Shown here one piece after another: positions 29,164-39,899 of a DNA stretch of 64,000 bases (position 1 is its first letter; the number at the start of each line of letters is the position of its first letter). The position numbers and the translations under genes were made by a program. The stretch is from Bartonella quintana (lineage in GTDB: Bacteria; Pseudomonadota; Alphaproteobacteria; Rhizobiales; Rhizobiaceae). The notes beneath the pieces were generated by a model. That model saw nothing but the letters and a program-made list of their open reading frames with translations, had not been told where the DNA came from and ran no database searches. The stretch covers positions 124,001 through 188,000 of the forward strand of contig NZ_AP019773.1 of NCBI RefSeq assembly GCF_009936175.1. The letters run 5' to 3'.

Positions 29164-29595
29164 GTTTCTAGGTATGCAGATTTTCATCAATTAATTGTCG
29201 GGCAGAAATGCCCGTACCGCAATCGCTAAGTGTGTAAGCTTTTGTAAAGCAGGTGCGTGTACGTGGGCTGGTGGAATAGTCATTAGGGGTTTTGTCATTA
29301 CAATTTGGAGTATATTTTTATTTTAAACAAAGGAATCTATAGATGGTTTAGTGAAATCTTATTTTGTTCCAAGAAAACGGTTATTTTATAAGTGCGCAAG
29401 CAATAGTATTTATCACAATTTAACACAGAGAGCATGAGGATTTTTAGAAGCTCGTTCATTGTGTGTTAAAGTAAAATCACGAAGAGGTAATATTTATATC
29501 TAGTTAATTGATATGAAAAATCTTTCAGGTGAAGAGTTTTTGCAACAATAGTATCCAATTAAAAACAAAGATTTGAAAAATCATTAGGAAACTTC
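29164..29595. other. Intergenic region between cyoD and gpsA
   Basis: About 430 bp without a gene. The first 30 bp or so are a decayed copy of the cyoD tail repeat. A hairpin CGGGC-AGAAAT-GCCCG lies at 29199-29214 and may end the cyo message, although no T-run follows directly. The rest is AT-rich and presumably carries the gpsA promoter. Confidence 0.5.
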
Positions 29596-30618
29596 ATGAA
29601 TGCGGTTTCGATGACAGTTATTGGTGCTGGTTCTTATGGCACTGCATTAGCCATTGCCTTTGCTCGTAACGGCCATCATGTTTTATTGTGGGGATATAAT
29701 CCTCAACATGTTAGAGAATTACAGATACATCGTTGCAATCAAGCATTTTTACCTGATGTTCAGTTTCCTGATAATCTATCGCCTGAGGCTTCGCTTGAGA
29801 CTGCAATAACAGCAAGTCGTAATATATTAATTGCTGTTCCAAGCCATGTATTTCATCAGGTATTATACAATATTCAACCTTATTTGAATCAACATTCACG
29901 CATTATTTGGGCAACGAAAGGCTTAGAACATGGTACGGGGCGCCTTCTACAAGAAGTTGCTCGCGAGATTCTAGGTGATAAAATCCCTTTAGCTGTCTTT
30001 TCTGGACCAACTTTTGCTAAAGAACTTGCTATCGGCTTGCCTACTGCAATTACGGTAGCAGCTTCTGATGCTGAATTTAGTGAAGAACTACAGCAACTTT
30101 TCCATTGTGATAAAAGTTTTAGAGTTTATAAAAACCCCGATATGATCGGTGTTCAGTTAGGTGGAGTAATTAAAAATGTCATTGCTATTGGTGCAGGAAT
30201 ATCAGATGGTATGGGATTTGGAGCAAATGCTAGAATAGCTCTTATTACACGAGGATTAGCTGAAATTAGTCGTTTAGGCATTGCTATGGGCGCGGAGCTT
30301 TCCACATTTATGGGAATGACAGGTTTAGGTGATCTGGTTTTGACCTGTACTGATAACCAGTCACGCAACCGTCGTTTTGGAATTCTGCTTGGCCAAGGAA
30401 TGGATATAGAAGAAGCAGAAAAACAGATTGGTCAGATTGTTGAAGGGTATTTAAATACCAAAGAAGTACGTATGTTAGCACGACGTATCGGGGTGGAAAT
30501 GCCAATTACAGAGCAAATTTATCACGTTCTCTATAGTGGTAAAAGTGTAATTGAAGCGGCTAATACATTACTGAGCCGTACACTCAAAGATGAGATACAT
30601 GATAAAGTATGCTTTTAA
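29596..30618 (+). CDS. gpsA: Glycerol-3-phosphate dehydrogenase [NAD(P)+]
   Basis: GpsA reduces dihydroxyacetone phosphate to sn-glycerol 3-phosphate for phospholipid synthesis. The 340 residues begin with a Rossmann motif [49 protein letters not shown] and the catalytic-lysine region [15 protein letters not shown] are present, as are [16 protein letters not shown] and [11 protein letters not shown]. Start ATG 29596 with AGGAAAC upstream. It converges on fabI. Confidence 0.96.
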   Translation: MNAVSMTVIGAGSYGTALAIAFARNGHHVLLWGYNPQHVRELQIHRCNQAFLPDVQFPDNLSPEASLETAITASRNILIAVPSHVFHQVLYNIQPYLNQHSRIIWATKGLEHGTGRLLQEVAREILGDKIPLAVFSGPTFAKELAIGLPTAITVAASDAEFSEELQQLFHCDKSFRVYKNPDMIGVQLGGVIKNVIAIGAGISDGMGFGANARIALITRGLAEISRLGIAMGAELSTFMGMTGLGDLVLTCTDNQSRNRRFGILLGQGMDIEEAEKQIGQIVEGYLNTKEVRMLARRIGVEMPITEQIYHVLYSGKSVIEAANTLLSRTLKDEIHDKVCF

Positions 30619-30844
30619 ATTATTCAAATCCATGAGAGATATGTCAATAATACAGCAGGAACAGAATAGATTGTATTAATCATTGGACAATACGGTAAGT
30701 TTTAGCAAATTGAAAGCTTATATGAGCCAGTTTTTTATGCAATATGACTTAAACATGAAAATTTTGATTATTGTCTAAGTAATATCTTTGAAAACAATTT
30801 ATCTCTTCTCATTATACGTATCATTTACGTCAGAGAAAGTACAA

Positions 30845-30868
30845 ATATACCATTCTAAAATGGTATAT
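30845..30868. repeat. Perfect palindrome between gpsA and fabI
   Basis: Arms of 10 bases (ATATACCATT and AATGGTATAT) around CTAA form a perfect palindrome in the gap between the convergent gpsA and fabI. Most likely a terminator hairpin, read on the minus strand 37 bp past the fabI stop. A protein-binding site is possible. Confidence 0.6.
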
Positions 30869-30904
30869 AAATTGCTTTTTCTATTTTAAAAGGATTATGG
30901 GTAA

Positions 30905-31723
30905 TTATTCTCCCTGAGCTTCTTCACTTTGTTTTAATTCTTCCAGCGTCGGCATAGACATAATATTATAACCTGAATCAACATAATGAATTTCACCAGT
31001 AACGCCTGAAGATAAATCAGAAAGCAGGTAAAGAGCAGATTTTCCGATTTCGTTAATGTTTACGTTACGGCGCAGGGGCGCATTTCGGCGTTGATACGAA
31101 AAAATTGCTCGTGCAGCTGCAATGCCATTGCCAGCTAAGGTCCTAATAGGACCAGCTGAGATTGCATTGACACGGATATTGTGGGGGCCAAAGTCGGCCG
31201 CTAAGTAGCGCACCATAGCCTCTAAGGCAGCTTTAGCGACACCCATGATATTGTAATTAGGTACAACTTGCTGTGAAGCACCATAGGTGAGTGTTAAAAG
31301 CGTACCCCCATTAGGCATAAGCTTACCAGCACGCTGAGCAATTTCAGTAAAGGAATAAGCTGAAATGACCATTGTGCGCTTAAAGTTTTCACGTGTTGTA
31401 ACATCAACGTAACGCCCTTTTAGTTGAGACTTGTCTGAAAAACCAATGGCGTGAACAACAAAATCTATTGTTTTCCATTCTTTTTCAAGATGTTCAAAGA
31501 CACGATCAACATTTTCAATTTTTTCAACATCACATTCAAGCACTAATTTACAACCGATTTTTTCGGCTAGTGGTTGAACACGTTTCCCGAAAGCATCTCC
31601 TTGATAGGTAAATGCTAATTCAGCTCCTGCTTTTGCAAGTTGACACGCTATGCCCCAAGCAATTGAGTGATCATTTGCAACCCCCATAATAAGGCCACGT
31701 TTGCTCTCCATCAAACCTTTCAT
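30905..31723 (-). CDS. fabI: Enoyl-[acyl-carrier-protein] reductase (NADH)
   Basis: FabI performs the last reduction of each fatty acid elongation cycle. The 272 residues are an SDR-fold enzyme with GLIMGVANDHSIAWGIA for the cofactor, AFTYQGDAFGKRV, VVHAIGFSDKSQLKG, and the Y-x6-K catalytic pair in YNIMGVAK. ISAGPIRTLAGNGI is also typical. Start ATG 31723 has GGAG upstream. Last gene of the fabA-fabB-fabI operon, 48 bp after fabB. Confidence 0.96.
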   Translation of the reverse strand: MKGLMESKRGLIMGVANDHSIAWGIACQLAKAGAELAFTYQGDAFGKRVQPLAEKIGCKLVLECDVEKIENVDRVFEHLEKEWKTIDFVVHAIGFSDKSQLKGRYVDVTTRENFKRTMVISAYSFTEIAQRAGKLMPNGGTLLTLTYGASQQVVPNYNIMGVAKAALEAMVRYLAADFGPHNIRVNAISAGPIRTLAGNGIAAARAIFSYQRRNAPLRRNVNINEIGKSALYLLSDLSSGVTGEIHYVDSGYNIMSMPTLEELKQSEEAQGE

Positions 31724-31771
31724 ATTATTCTCCGTAAGACCGTGCTTTTTAAATCAGCTAAGAATTCCTAT

Positions 31772-32992
31772 TTACCCATAACGTTGGAAAACAAGCGTTG
31801 CATTGGTCCCGCCAAAGCCAAAGGTATTTGACAAGACAGTATTAAGTTGTTGATGATCACGGCGTGCACGAACAATTGGCATATCAGCAAAAGCTGGATC
31901 AAGCTCTTCAATATGGGCGCTTTCGCAAATAAAATTATGATTCATCATTAACAGTGTATAGATTGCTTCTTGAACACCTGCTGCTCCCAAGGAGTGACCG
32001 GTCAGGGATTTTGTGGCGGAAATCGGTGGACATTGATCACCTGTTCCAAAGATACGGCGGATTGCTTCTATTTCAGGGGGGTCCCCAACAGGTGTTGCTG
32101 TTGCATGCGGGTTGATATAATCAATTTTATTCTTCACGGTTGCGAGCGCCATGCGCATGCACCGCTCTGCTCCCTCTCCTGAGGGGGCAACCATATCGTA
32201 CCCATCCGATGTAGCACCATAACCAATAACTTCTCCGTAGATTTTTGCACCACGTGCTTTAGCGTGTTCCAGTTCTTCAAGAACCAAAACGCCGGCTCCA
32301 CCTGCAATAACAAATCCATCACGATGAGTGTCATAAGCACGGGAAGCTTTTTCTGGTACGTCATTATATTTGCTGGACATGGCACCCATAGCATCGAATA
32401 AAACAGATAATGTCCAATCCAGATCTTCACAGCCACCGGCAAAGATGCGATCCTGCTTGCCATATTGTATCATCTCATAAGCATTGCCAATACAATGATT
32501 AGATGTGGCACAAGCAGAAGAGATTGAATAGTTCACCCCTTTAATTTTAAAAAAAGTTGCGAGTGTTGCGGATGCTGTAGAACTCATTGCTTTAGGCACG
32601 ACAAAAGGGCCGACACGTTTGGGATTTTTTTGACGTGTAATGTCAGCAGCTTCAACGATTGACAGGGTTGAAGCGCCTCCGGAGCCCATAATAATACCTG
32701 TGTGCTCATTGGATACTTCATGAGGTTCTAAACCTGCATCAGCAATTGCTTGATCCATAGCGATGTGATTCCAGGCTGTTCCGCGACCGTGAAAACGCAA
32801 AGCACGCCTATCAACCAATTCTTCTATATTAATATCAGGTTTACCGTAAACTCTACTGCGGAAACCTAATTCGGCATACTGAGATGCGTAAGAAATTCCG
32901 GATTTTGCTTCATGTAAACTAGTCAAAACGGCTTGAGGGTTATTTCCAATCGCGGAGACAATTCCCATTCCGGTTACAACAACTCGACGCAT
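31772..32992 (-). CDS. fabB: 3-oxoacyl-[acyl-carrier-protein] synthase I
   Basis: FabB condenses malonyl-ACP with acyl-ACP and is required for unsaturated fatty acid elongation together with FabA. The 406 residues contain the thiolase-fold catalytic triad: Cys in [16 protein letters not shown], His in [12 protein letters not shown] and His in [12 protein letters not shown]. Near the end [14 protein letters not shown] is typical. The ribosome binding site is a strong AGGAGG. It lies 61 bp after fabA. Confidence 0.96.
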   Translation of the reverse strand: MRRVVVTGMGIVSAIGNNPQAVLTSLHEAKSGISYASQYAELGFRSRVYGKPDINIEELVDRRALRFHGRGTAWNHIAMDQAIADAGLEPHEVSNEHTGIIMGSGGASTLSIVEAADITRQKNPKRVGPFVVPKAMSSTASATLATFFKIKGVNYSISSACATSNHCIGNAYEMIQYGKQDRIFAGGCEDLDWTLSVLFDAMGAMSSKYNDVPEKASRAYDTHRDGFVIAGGAGVLVLEELEHAKARGAKIYGEVIGYGATSDGYDMVAPSGEGAERCMRMALATVKNKIDYINPHATATPVGDPPEIEAIRRIFGTGDQCPPISATKSLTGHSLGAAGVQEAIYTLLMMNHNFICESAHIEELDPAFADMPIVRARRDHQQLNTVLSNTFGFGGTNATLVFQRYG

Positions 32993-33053
32993 TCATACCT
33001 CCTTGCTTCATACAGAATAATAAAATAATACCATCTTCTGATGGAAATAATTT

Positions 33054-33563
33054 TTAGTCTTCTTTGAATAAAGCAACGCGTAAATCATTTGCTTTATAGA
33101 TGGTTTCTCCATCTGCTTTTACCCATCCATCGGCTATTCCCAAGACCAAATTTCCACGCCGGATACGCTTAAAATCTATTCCATATTCAAGAAGTTGGGT
33201 TTGTGGAGTTACCATACCTGATAGTTTTACTTCACCTGTTGATATAGCTCTTCCTTTTCCTGGTTCGCCTAGCCAACCGAGAAAAAAACCTGTTAATTGC
33301 CACATGCCATCCAGACCGAGACACCCTGGCATAACCGGATCACCTATAAAATGACAATCAAAGAACCATAGGTCTGAAGTAATGTCAAATTCAGCGCGAA
33401 CTATTCCTTTATTGTATTCACCGCCAGTTTCACTGATTTCGGTGATTCGATGAATCATCAACATTGGCGGTGCCGGTAATTGTGCATTACCCTTACCAAA
33501 CATTTCGCCGCGAGCGCAGCTTAGAAGTTCCTCATAAGTATAGCGAGACTTTTGTTCAGCCAT
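33054..33563 (-). CDS. fabA: 3-hydroxydecanoyl-[acyl-carrier-protein] dehydratase
   Basis: FabA dehydrates 3-hydroxydecanoyl-ACP and isomerises the double bond, committing chains to unsaturated fatty acids. The 169 residues include the active-site [19 protein letters not shown] with the catalytic His, and [11 protein letters not shown]. First gene of the fab operon; ATG 33563 has GGAG upstream. It is divergent from irr, the usual rhizobial pairing. Confidence 0.96.
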   Translation of the reverse strand: MAEQKSRYTYEELLSCARGEMFGKGNAQLPAPPMLMIHRITEISETGGEYNKGIVRAEFDITSDLWFFDCHFIGDPVMPGCLGLDGMWQLTGFFLGWLGEPGKGRAISTGEVKLSGMVTPQTQLLEYGIDFKRIRRGNLVLGIADGWVKADGETIYKANDLRVALFKED

Positions 33564-33794
33564 TGTTACTCCATTTATTTGCGTATATTTTTTACTTCTG
33601 CGCTTTTCCCCAATCTACTTTTAGAGCAAATTTTAAGGAGAGGGAAATGATTTTGTATCATTTTTAGTGACAGAAGCCCTTTTTTATGTATTCTGCGTGG
33701 GTGGTTATTTAAAATGGAATAAAAATATATCATACTGTTCCTATTTTTTTGTATTTTAACTTTATTGAATCAGAAATTTATTGTGGTTTGGAAC

Positions 33795-34295
33795 ATGTCA
33801 GTGAACGCAGACAATTTAGGTTTGGATGAAGAGGGACAGTCTGCGAAGGACTGTGGAGAGGTTGAGAGTTGTTATTCCATATCTGTGTTAGAGAAGCATT
33901 TGCGTCAAAATGGTTTGCGACCAACACGCCAGCGGCTAGAACTTGCTAATATGATTTTTTCTCAAGGCAACTGCCACATTGCTGCTGAAGAACTTTATGA
34001 AGAGGCAATTAGGTTGGGCGTGCCTGTGTCTTTAGCAACTGTTTACAATACGCTTCATCAATTTACGGAAGCAGGGTTGTTACGAATTATTGCTGTAGAA
34101 GGCTCGAAAACTTGGTTTGATACCAATACATCTGATCACTATCATTTTTATATAGAAGGCGAAAATCGTATTCTTGATATTCCGTGCAATTTGGAGGAGG
34201 CTCCGATTATTGGAAATTTGCCTCAACCGCCGGAGGGTATGGAAATTTCGCATGTTGATTTGATAGTTCGGTTGAAACCAAAAAAATCAACCTGA
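33795..34295 (+). CDS. irr: Iron response regulator Irr (Fur family)
   Basis: Irr is a Fur-family regulator that represses heme synthesis and iron-rich proteins when heme/iron is scarce, and is degraded or released from DNA when heme is plentiful. I choose ATG 33795 (166 residues); the frame is also open from a TTG at 33765. The winged-helix domain has LRPTRQRLELANMIFSQGNC, HIAAEELYEEA and SLATVYNTLHQFTEAGL. The metal/heme region reads TSDHYHFYIEGE, with His-x-His in place of the longer His run of some family members. I see no N-terminal GCPxH heme-regulatory motif. Confidence 0.93.
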   Translation: MSVNADNLGLDEEGQSAKDCGEVESCYSISVLEKHLRQNGLRPTRQRLELANMIFSQGNCHIAAEELYEEAIRLGVPVSLATVYNTLHQFTEAGLLRIIAVEGSKTWFDTNTSDHYHFYIEGENRILDIPCNLEEAPIIGNLPQPPEGMEISHVDLIVRLKPKKST

Positions 34296-34354
34296 TAATG
34301 GGGCTTAGAGAGTTCAATAAAATAAAAATTAAACTTGGTGAGTTTAAAAATTCA

Positions 34355-34912
34355 CTAACCTTTTATTTTTTCATCAGGATAGATTCCCCATAACTGGGGT
34401 TGATGAAGCCATCCGCGGATATTATTAATGTCTAGTTCGCACCAGTATCCGTCGCATTGGTGAATGTTGCCAATGACATTAGGCTCGACTTCTGCCACAA
34501 CTTTTGCGTTGTCTGTGGGGGTTTTGCGTAGCATCAGCCTTTTTGTTTTATCTTTTTGCCATGGAATAGTTATAGCGGTTCGTTTTCCTGATAAAAGTGA
34601 TTGATAGACCCACCCTTCATCACCTTCGGCATCACGAATTTTGCGCCATTGATCGTATTCTTGGATGATTTCAATGGGCAACCCCTGCTTTTTGTACGTA
34701 AAGATGATAGAGTAATTGCTCCCTGGCCCGATGCGCACATTAACACGGGTGGGTTTAATCGAAGCAAATCGTGGGAGTGGTAAACCACTTGGTCCTAAAT
34801 TTTGATTGAGTGTTTGTGCGTGCAAAAAATCAGATGAACTGAAGGCAAAGACTCCTGCCATGAAGATAAATGGTGCGAGCACTAAAAATCGAAACCAACG
34901 AGAATATTGCAC
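34355..34912 (-). CDS. Secreted bacterial SH3 domain protein
   Basis: The 185-residue product starts at GTG 34912, has an N-terminal signal/anchor (about residues 8-30) and two SH3-like segments. The first is clear: VNVRIGPGSNYSIIFTYKKQ with EWRKIRDAEGDEGWVYQSLL following (read here as QWRKIRDAEGDEGWVYQSLL). The second is weaker, RLMLRKTPTDNAKVVAEVEP to NNIRGWLHQPQLWGIYP. Such proteins are common next to irr/fab loci in Rhizobiales. They are thought to bind cell-wall or envelope ligands; the function is not defined. Confidence 0.85.
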   Translation of the reverse strand: MQYSRWFRFLVLAPFIFMAGVFAFSSSDFLHAQTLNQNLGPSGLPLPRFASIKPTRVNVRIGPGSNYSIIFTYKKQGLPIEIIQEYDQWRKIRDAEGDEGWVYQSLLSGKRTAITIPWQKDKTKRLMLRKTPTDNAKVVAEVEPNVIGNIHQCDGYWCELDINNIRGWLHQPQLWGIYPDEKIKG

Positions 34913-35673
34913 ACTTAAACCTTTTGCTATATCGTTGCTATTATTAGCAATCTAAGATAGGATTGAGAACTGATCAAAGCTATGGCATACCACTAGTTAA
35001 AGAGATCTAAACAGTGATGAAATTATTACAAGAATAACGGGATAAATAAGGCAAAATTTGAATTTCTTAATGGTCACTTTGTTTATAAAAATCTGTAGAG
35101 TAAGTATGCTAAGCAAGTAGATCGAGTTACATAAGCACATATTAATTCCGGATTAGTATGAGACACCGAAAGTTACAGAGTTTTATCGCTTTGATTTAAT
35201 ATGAGGGGGATCGTGTGTCAGATATCATTCTTTTTGCGGACACAATTGCATATTACGATAGTAATGTATGTGTTGCAGTTTATGTGAGTTAGGGAATTTG
35301 AAAGATTTTGCAGCTTAGTCCAGATAAGAAAACCATCACAGGATTTGTATGCGAAGAAAACATTGTATCGCAAGACAACAGCTCAACGCCTTACATACCC
35401 TACACATCCTACGCGACTACAACTACTCTTAAATATCAGCAATGGTTCTTTATGTTTGAAATGGCTAAAAACTAAACAGCCTTACCATATTACAAGAGGG
35501 AAAAATCAACTATCACTCCGGATAAAATAAACACCTCTAAAAAACACTACGCAAAAAAAATTCCACACATAGCAACTTACTTACACACAGGCCCTTTAGA
35601 TACCTTTCTACACTATTGTCAATGTAACTTTAATAACACATTAACAAAGTACACTCTCACACCATAAAGTATA
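34913..35673. other. Gene-free stretch between the SH3 protein gene and rpsU
   Basis: About 760 bp, AT-rich, with only short open frames. The 61-codon frame at 35345-35530 has no ribosome binding site or recognisable motif. I cannot identify a remnant here. Confidence 0.45.
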
Positions 35674-35907
35674 CTATCTTAGTGCAGAAATTCGGCCGTT
35701 GCTCATAAGACCTTCTCTTTGTGCACGCTTACGGGCAAGCTTACGTGTGCGACGGATAGCTTCAGCCTTCTCGCGAGCACGCTTTTCTGATGGTTTTTCA
35801 TAATATCCACGCATTTTCATTTCACGAAAGATACCTTCACGCTGCATCTTTTTCTTTAACGCGCGTAGCGCTTGATCAACATTATTATCACGAACGAGTA
35901 CTTGCAC
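35674..35907 (-). CDS. rpsU: 30S ribosomal protein S21
   Basis: S21 is a small basic protein of the 30S subunit that takes part in initiation. The 77-residue product begins [20 protein letters not shown] and includes [20 protein letters not shown], typical of alphaproteobacterial S21. ATG 35907 is preceded by AAGCAGGATAAAC. Confidence 0.97.
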   Translation of the reverse strand: MQVLVRDNNVDQALRALKKKMQREGIFREMKMRGYYEKPSEKRAREKAEAIRRTRKLARKRAQREGLMSNGRISALR

Positions 35908-36130
35908 TGTTTATCCTGCTTTGTTTCAGTATCATAAATAATAGGAAAAAACCCAGTCACCTTATAAAGGTATATCTAAAAGAATACACCTCATAGGGCA
36001 TATAGCACATAAATGAGCTGTTTGTCTATATCGCTTTTTAAAATTCTATTCTTTTTGCGATACGGTGTTTTTCATAATGAATGATTGAGTTTACAATTTA
36101 AACCTATGAAAGTCCTAGAATCTCATCATT

Positions 36131-37815
36131 TCAATCAAGCTGAATTCTTTCCGCGACAGGGTAAGTTTGGTAAGCCAAGCATGATTGCGACATCTCGGCA
36201 AATGATAACAATAAAACCTGCGCTTGCTGAGAGGAAAACTTCTCGTACAAGAATTTCAAAATCAACAGGAACACCATATTATTTGGGATCAGAAGAAAGG
36301 GAATAAGATGTTTTGCCGTACAAATAGGGCATGTTCCATATCCTTGCTTTTTCCTAATATTCAAGCTGCTTGAGAATAGGATTCGGGATAATGGCTCCCC
36401 GTCCACCATAGAGGTTTGTTATAATACAATTAATTTTCTGGGTGAGTGGAGGATCATCTTGATACAGAATTTTAATAATGAGCATTTTTTCTTCAATCAA
36501 AGTAATAAGTTCTTGTGCAAGTTCTATTGCGTCTTTTCCACCTTATTTCCAATGTCTGTAGAGAATAGTTGTGTGTCCGGTTGTTGCGACTATTTTTTGT
36601 AACGTACTTATTCCAGCATTGCTTAATTAAAATGATTGGTAGCGACAACACAAATAATATTGTAGTGCGCGTGCGCCATGTTTTTGATATGCCATATAGG
36701 TTGGCTGCCCCCTTTTGTAAAGTGGTGATATTCTCTTTTGTCAGATTATTTTTATCCACGCCACTATTCATTTTTAATGCGCGAATTGTTACGACAATTA
36801 CTGTAGCATCTGGTACAAGACCTGTTTGTCAACATTTAATATTGAAGAATTTCTTTGCTCCAAGATCGGCTCCAAATCCTGCTTCCATGACAACATAATC
36901 GGCCAGTATAATTGGCCAGTTTTAAGGCAGCTTTCATTGTGGTAACTGAATTACCAACCATGAGCGATGTTGGAAAAGGCCTCTGTGTACAAGAACAGGG
37001 TTATTTTCAATTGTTTGTACGAGATTGGGTTGCATGGCGTCTTTGAGCAGAACTGTCATTGCACTTTTCTACATTAAGATCAGCAGCTGTTACAGGTATT
37101 TTATCATACCGATAGGTGACAACAATTTTTTTGAGTCTTTGCGTAAGATTTTCTAGATTTTTTGCGAGACAAAAAAATAGCCATAATTTCTGATGCAACA
37201 GTAATATCAAAACTTGTTTGACGTGGAAAACCATTGGTACTCTGCTCAATGAAATAACGATGTTGCGCAATGCACGGTCATTCATATCAAGGGCTCGCTT
37301 CCAAACAATGTGGCATGAATCAATATTTAGGGTGTTTCACCAGTAAATATGATTATCGATCATTACAGCAAGAAGATTATGAGCAGCTGTAATGGCAAAA
37401 AATCGCCAGTAAAATGCAAATTAAAGTCACCCATTGGTACGACTTGGGCATAACTACCTCCAGCAGCACCATCTTTTATACCAAAACAGGGGCCTAAAGA
37501 CGGTTCTCTCAAGGTGGATATTGCTTTTTTTCCAACGAGATTAAGCATCATTTAGTCTAATCGTTGTTGTTGTTTTTCTCTTCTCCGGCAGTTGTTAGAT
37601 TGATAGCGGTGATGAGGATAAGTTTACCATCAAGATTTTTATTGAATGCTTTTATTTATGCAGAAGAAATTTTAGCTTTGTCATGTCCATAAAGAATAAG
37701 ATTTTCATGTGCGATCCAATTGTTGCGCAATTTCAGTGATGTGTTGCTTTTGAGCAGTGCGAGCAATTTCAATATCTGTTTGAGGCACAGAAAATTCTTT
37801 AAACTTGGCTTTTTA
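36131..37815 (-). pseudogene. fhs: Formate-tetrahydrofolate ligase, heavily decayed
   Basis: Pieces in several frames follow the order of Fhs on the minus strand. At about 37800-37720: FSVPQTDIEIARTA and HITEIAQQL. At about 37700-37590: NLILYGHDKAKISSA, a stop, then NKNLDGKLILITAINLTTA. At 37551-37363: [20 protein letters not shown], then [20 protein letters not shown]. At 37285-37007: ALRNIVISL, CLAKNLENL and YRYDKIPVTAADL. At about 36771-36700: [21 protein letters not shown]. At about 36350-36140: YGTCPICTAKH and SAGFIVIICRDVAIMLGLP. Many frameshifts and stops rule out function. Fhs would charge formate onto tetrahydrofolate. Confidence 0.88.
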
Positions 37816-38303
37816 GTTCTGACAAGTTTTTAGAAGAGGTAAAAAAGTGTCAGAAAAGACGCCTTGATACCAATTAAACTTTTTATAAGAGCTATTGTTG
37901 TGCTTTTAAATCCCTCCCAACAATTTATTTTGTTCGGATTTTCTATATCTTACTAAGACAAAGAATGTTATAGCTTTGGAAGTTTTATGGACAAAGGTTT
38001 TGTTAAAATAATGAAGGTTCTTTAAAAGAAGGACAAAATATTTGTCTTGAGTCTTAAGAGATGAAGGAAGACAGGCCGCCGAAGACTCCCATTTTTAAGC
38101 AACGAAAACGCATTAAATGTCTGATGCGGCTAAAAATACCCTGGAAAGAAGTCTTGATTCGTAATTGAAAGAAGCAGTTATATGGAGCCCGGCCATCTGA
38201 TAGTGTTATAAGTGTGCGTTATAGAAAATAGCTCAAGAGAGAGATTATTGTTCATTGTTCTCAATAATATAGTGAAGAAAAAAGAAGTTTTATATAATTA
38301 TAA
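37816..38303. other. Gene-free stretch before tRNA-Arg
   Basis: About 490 bp with no recognisable gene. It lies upstream of the decayed fhs and downstream of the minus-strand tRNA-Arg. Confidence 0.45.
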
Positions 38304-38380
38304 TGGCGCACCCGAAGAGATTCGAACTCCTGACCCCCAGATTCGTAGTCTGGTGCTCTATCCAGCTGAGCTACGGGTGC
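38304..38380 (-). tRNA. tRNA-Arg (anticodon ACG)
   Basis: On the minus strand a 77-nt cloverleaf is complete: acceptor GCACCCG/CGGGTGC, D arm GCTCAGCTGGATAGAGC, anticodon stem CCAGA-loop CTACGAA-TCTGG giving anticodon ACG, T arm with GTTCGAATC, and an encoded 3' CCA. ACG (read as ICG after deamination) decodes CGU/CGC/CGA. Confidence 0.96.
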
Positions 38381-38761
38381 ACAACATTTTTAATTTCTAT
38401 ATTGTTAAAACAAAAGGTTCCTAATCGTTTCATTAAGGAATTGCAAGTGAAACTTGGTAAAAATAGAAAATTTTATCTCTTTGTTGGTGATACATTTTAA
38501 AAAGGTGAGAGTATATTTCCAGTTTCAGTTGGATTTTTGCGGGGTCATTTTTTGTTGGGTGAACGGTACAAATCAATATGAACGATAGTTAACTTGATAT
38601 TTTAATCTACGAAAGATAATCAAACAAGAGATGAGATATGTTTTTTGCGGTGGGGGTAAGAGACACTACCTGCAATTCGGTTTTTGTGTGAAACTCGGAT
38701 ATTACTGTTGAAGACTGTTTCAGACAAATTTACATATTCACGACACAGCAAGGGTAGATGT
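38381..38761. other. Intergenic region between tRNA-Arg and the RND operon
   Basis: About 380 bp between the divergent tRNA-Arg and the efflux operon. It should hold both promoters. No regulator gene or other coding sequence was found in it. Confidence 0.45.
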
Positions 38762-39877
38762 ATGGAGTTGTCAAAAAAGGTCTTTTCACTGGTGTTTTTC
38801 ATTGCCATTTTGGTGGTTACTTATTGGGCAGGCAAACAGAGTTCAGAACAATTCATTCCATTAGTGGATAAAACAAAAAATGCATCCAATAAAATTTCAA
38901 AGCCGTCAACGGAAAGGCTGCCAACGAATGTTGTCATTGATCTTGTAAAAGTTCAAGATTTTCATGAACAGCTGAATGTACTTGGGAGTGGTCAAGCATT
39001 TGCTGCGGTGGAGTTGATCCCTTGGTCATCAGGTGTTGTTGATAAGTTTTTTGTATCAGCTGGTACAAAAGTACAGGAGGGTGATGTGATTGCAAAGCTT
39101 GATTCTAAAAAGGAAGAAATAGCGGCTGCAAAAGCAAAAATGCAACATGATAATAGTGCGTTAACTCTTTCACGTATTCTTAAATTACGTGCTAGCAATA
39201 CAGCCACAGAGGTTCAAGAAATTGCTGCGCGTTTAGAATTGGATAACGCAAATTTGGTTTTACGTAATGCTGAGTTAGACCTCGATCGGCGAACAATTCG
39301 TGCACCGATTAGCGGAGTTGTTGGTATTCTACCCATTGGTGAGGGCACTGCTGTGACCCTTAATACGGTAATAGGTCGTATTGAGAATAGAGATCGTATT
39401 TTGGTCGATATATGGGTTCCTGAACGATATGTGTCACGAATACATAAAGGAGATGAAGTGACTGCAACACTAACGGCGCAGCCGAATAAGACTTTTATTG
39501 GTCATATTTATGCGATTGATAATGTGGTTGATTCAAAAACCCGCACACTTCACGTTCAAGTTGAAATTAAGAATGAAAAAGATACTCTTATGTCTGGTAT
39601 GTCTTTTTCTGTTGCATTGCAATTTTCTGGTGATTCTCTCCCTATCATTAATCCTCTTGCAGTTCAATGGAACAGCAGAGGATCGTTTGTTTGGCGTGTA
39701 AGAGAGGGTAAGGTAGAGCCTGTTCCAGTATCAATTATTCAGCATAAAGCAGATCAGGTAGTTGTGAAAGCACCTCTAGAAAATGGTGATCAAGTTGTCA
39801 TACAGGGAGTACAGATGCTTCATCCAGGAAGTAGGGTTACTTTTGATGATCCAAAATCCATCAATAGCAATGATTAG
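38762..39877 (+). CDS. RND efflux periplasmic adaptor (membrane fusion protein)
   Basis: The adaptor links an inner-membrane RND pump to an outer-membrane channel. I start at ATG 38762 (MELSKKVFSLVFF, 371 residues), with AGGGTAGATG upstream; the frame is open 78 bp further. It has an N-terminal signal/anchor helix (about residues 7-22), lipoyl halves around KVQEGDVIAKLDSKKEE and RTIRAPISGVVGILPIGEGTAV, a short alpha-helical hairpin between them, and a beta-barrel domain (VPERYVSRIHKGDEV). The gene is 22 bp upstream of the pump gene. No outer-membrane TolC-type gene is adjacent, so a distant one is probably used. Confidence 0.92.
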   Translation: MELSKKVFSLVFFIAILVVTYWAGKQSSEQFIPLVDKTKNASNKISKPSTERLPTNVVIDLVKVQDFHEQLNVLGSGQAFAAVELIPWSSGVVDKFFVSAGTKVQEGDVIAKLDSKKEEIAAAKAKMQHDNSALTLSRILKLRASNTATEVQEIAARLELDNANLVLRNAELDLDRRTIRAPISGVVGILPIGEGTAVTLNTVIGRIENRDRILVDIWVPERYVSRIHKGDEVTATLTAQPNKTFIGHIYAIDNVVDSKTRTLHVQVEIKNEKDTLMSGMSFSVALQFSGDSLPIINPLAVQWNSRGSFVWRVREGKVEPVPVSIIQHKADQVVVKAPLENGDQVVIQGVQMLHPGSRVTFDDPKSINSND

Positions 39878-39899
39878 CACTTCGTGAGCAGGATGTACA

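Noticed and set aside
33645..33663. AAATGAT/ATCATTT hairpin between fabA and irr as an operator
   Set aside because: A short AT-only palindrome is common by chance in this composition; it does not match the Irr consensus.
35345..35530. 61-codon open frame before rpsU
   Set aside because: No ribosome binding site, no family resemblance and low-quality composition; insufficient evidence for a gene.
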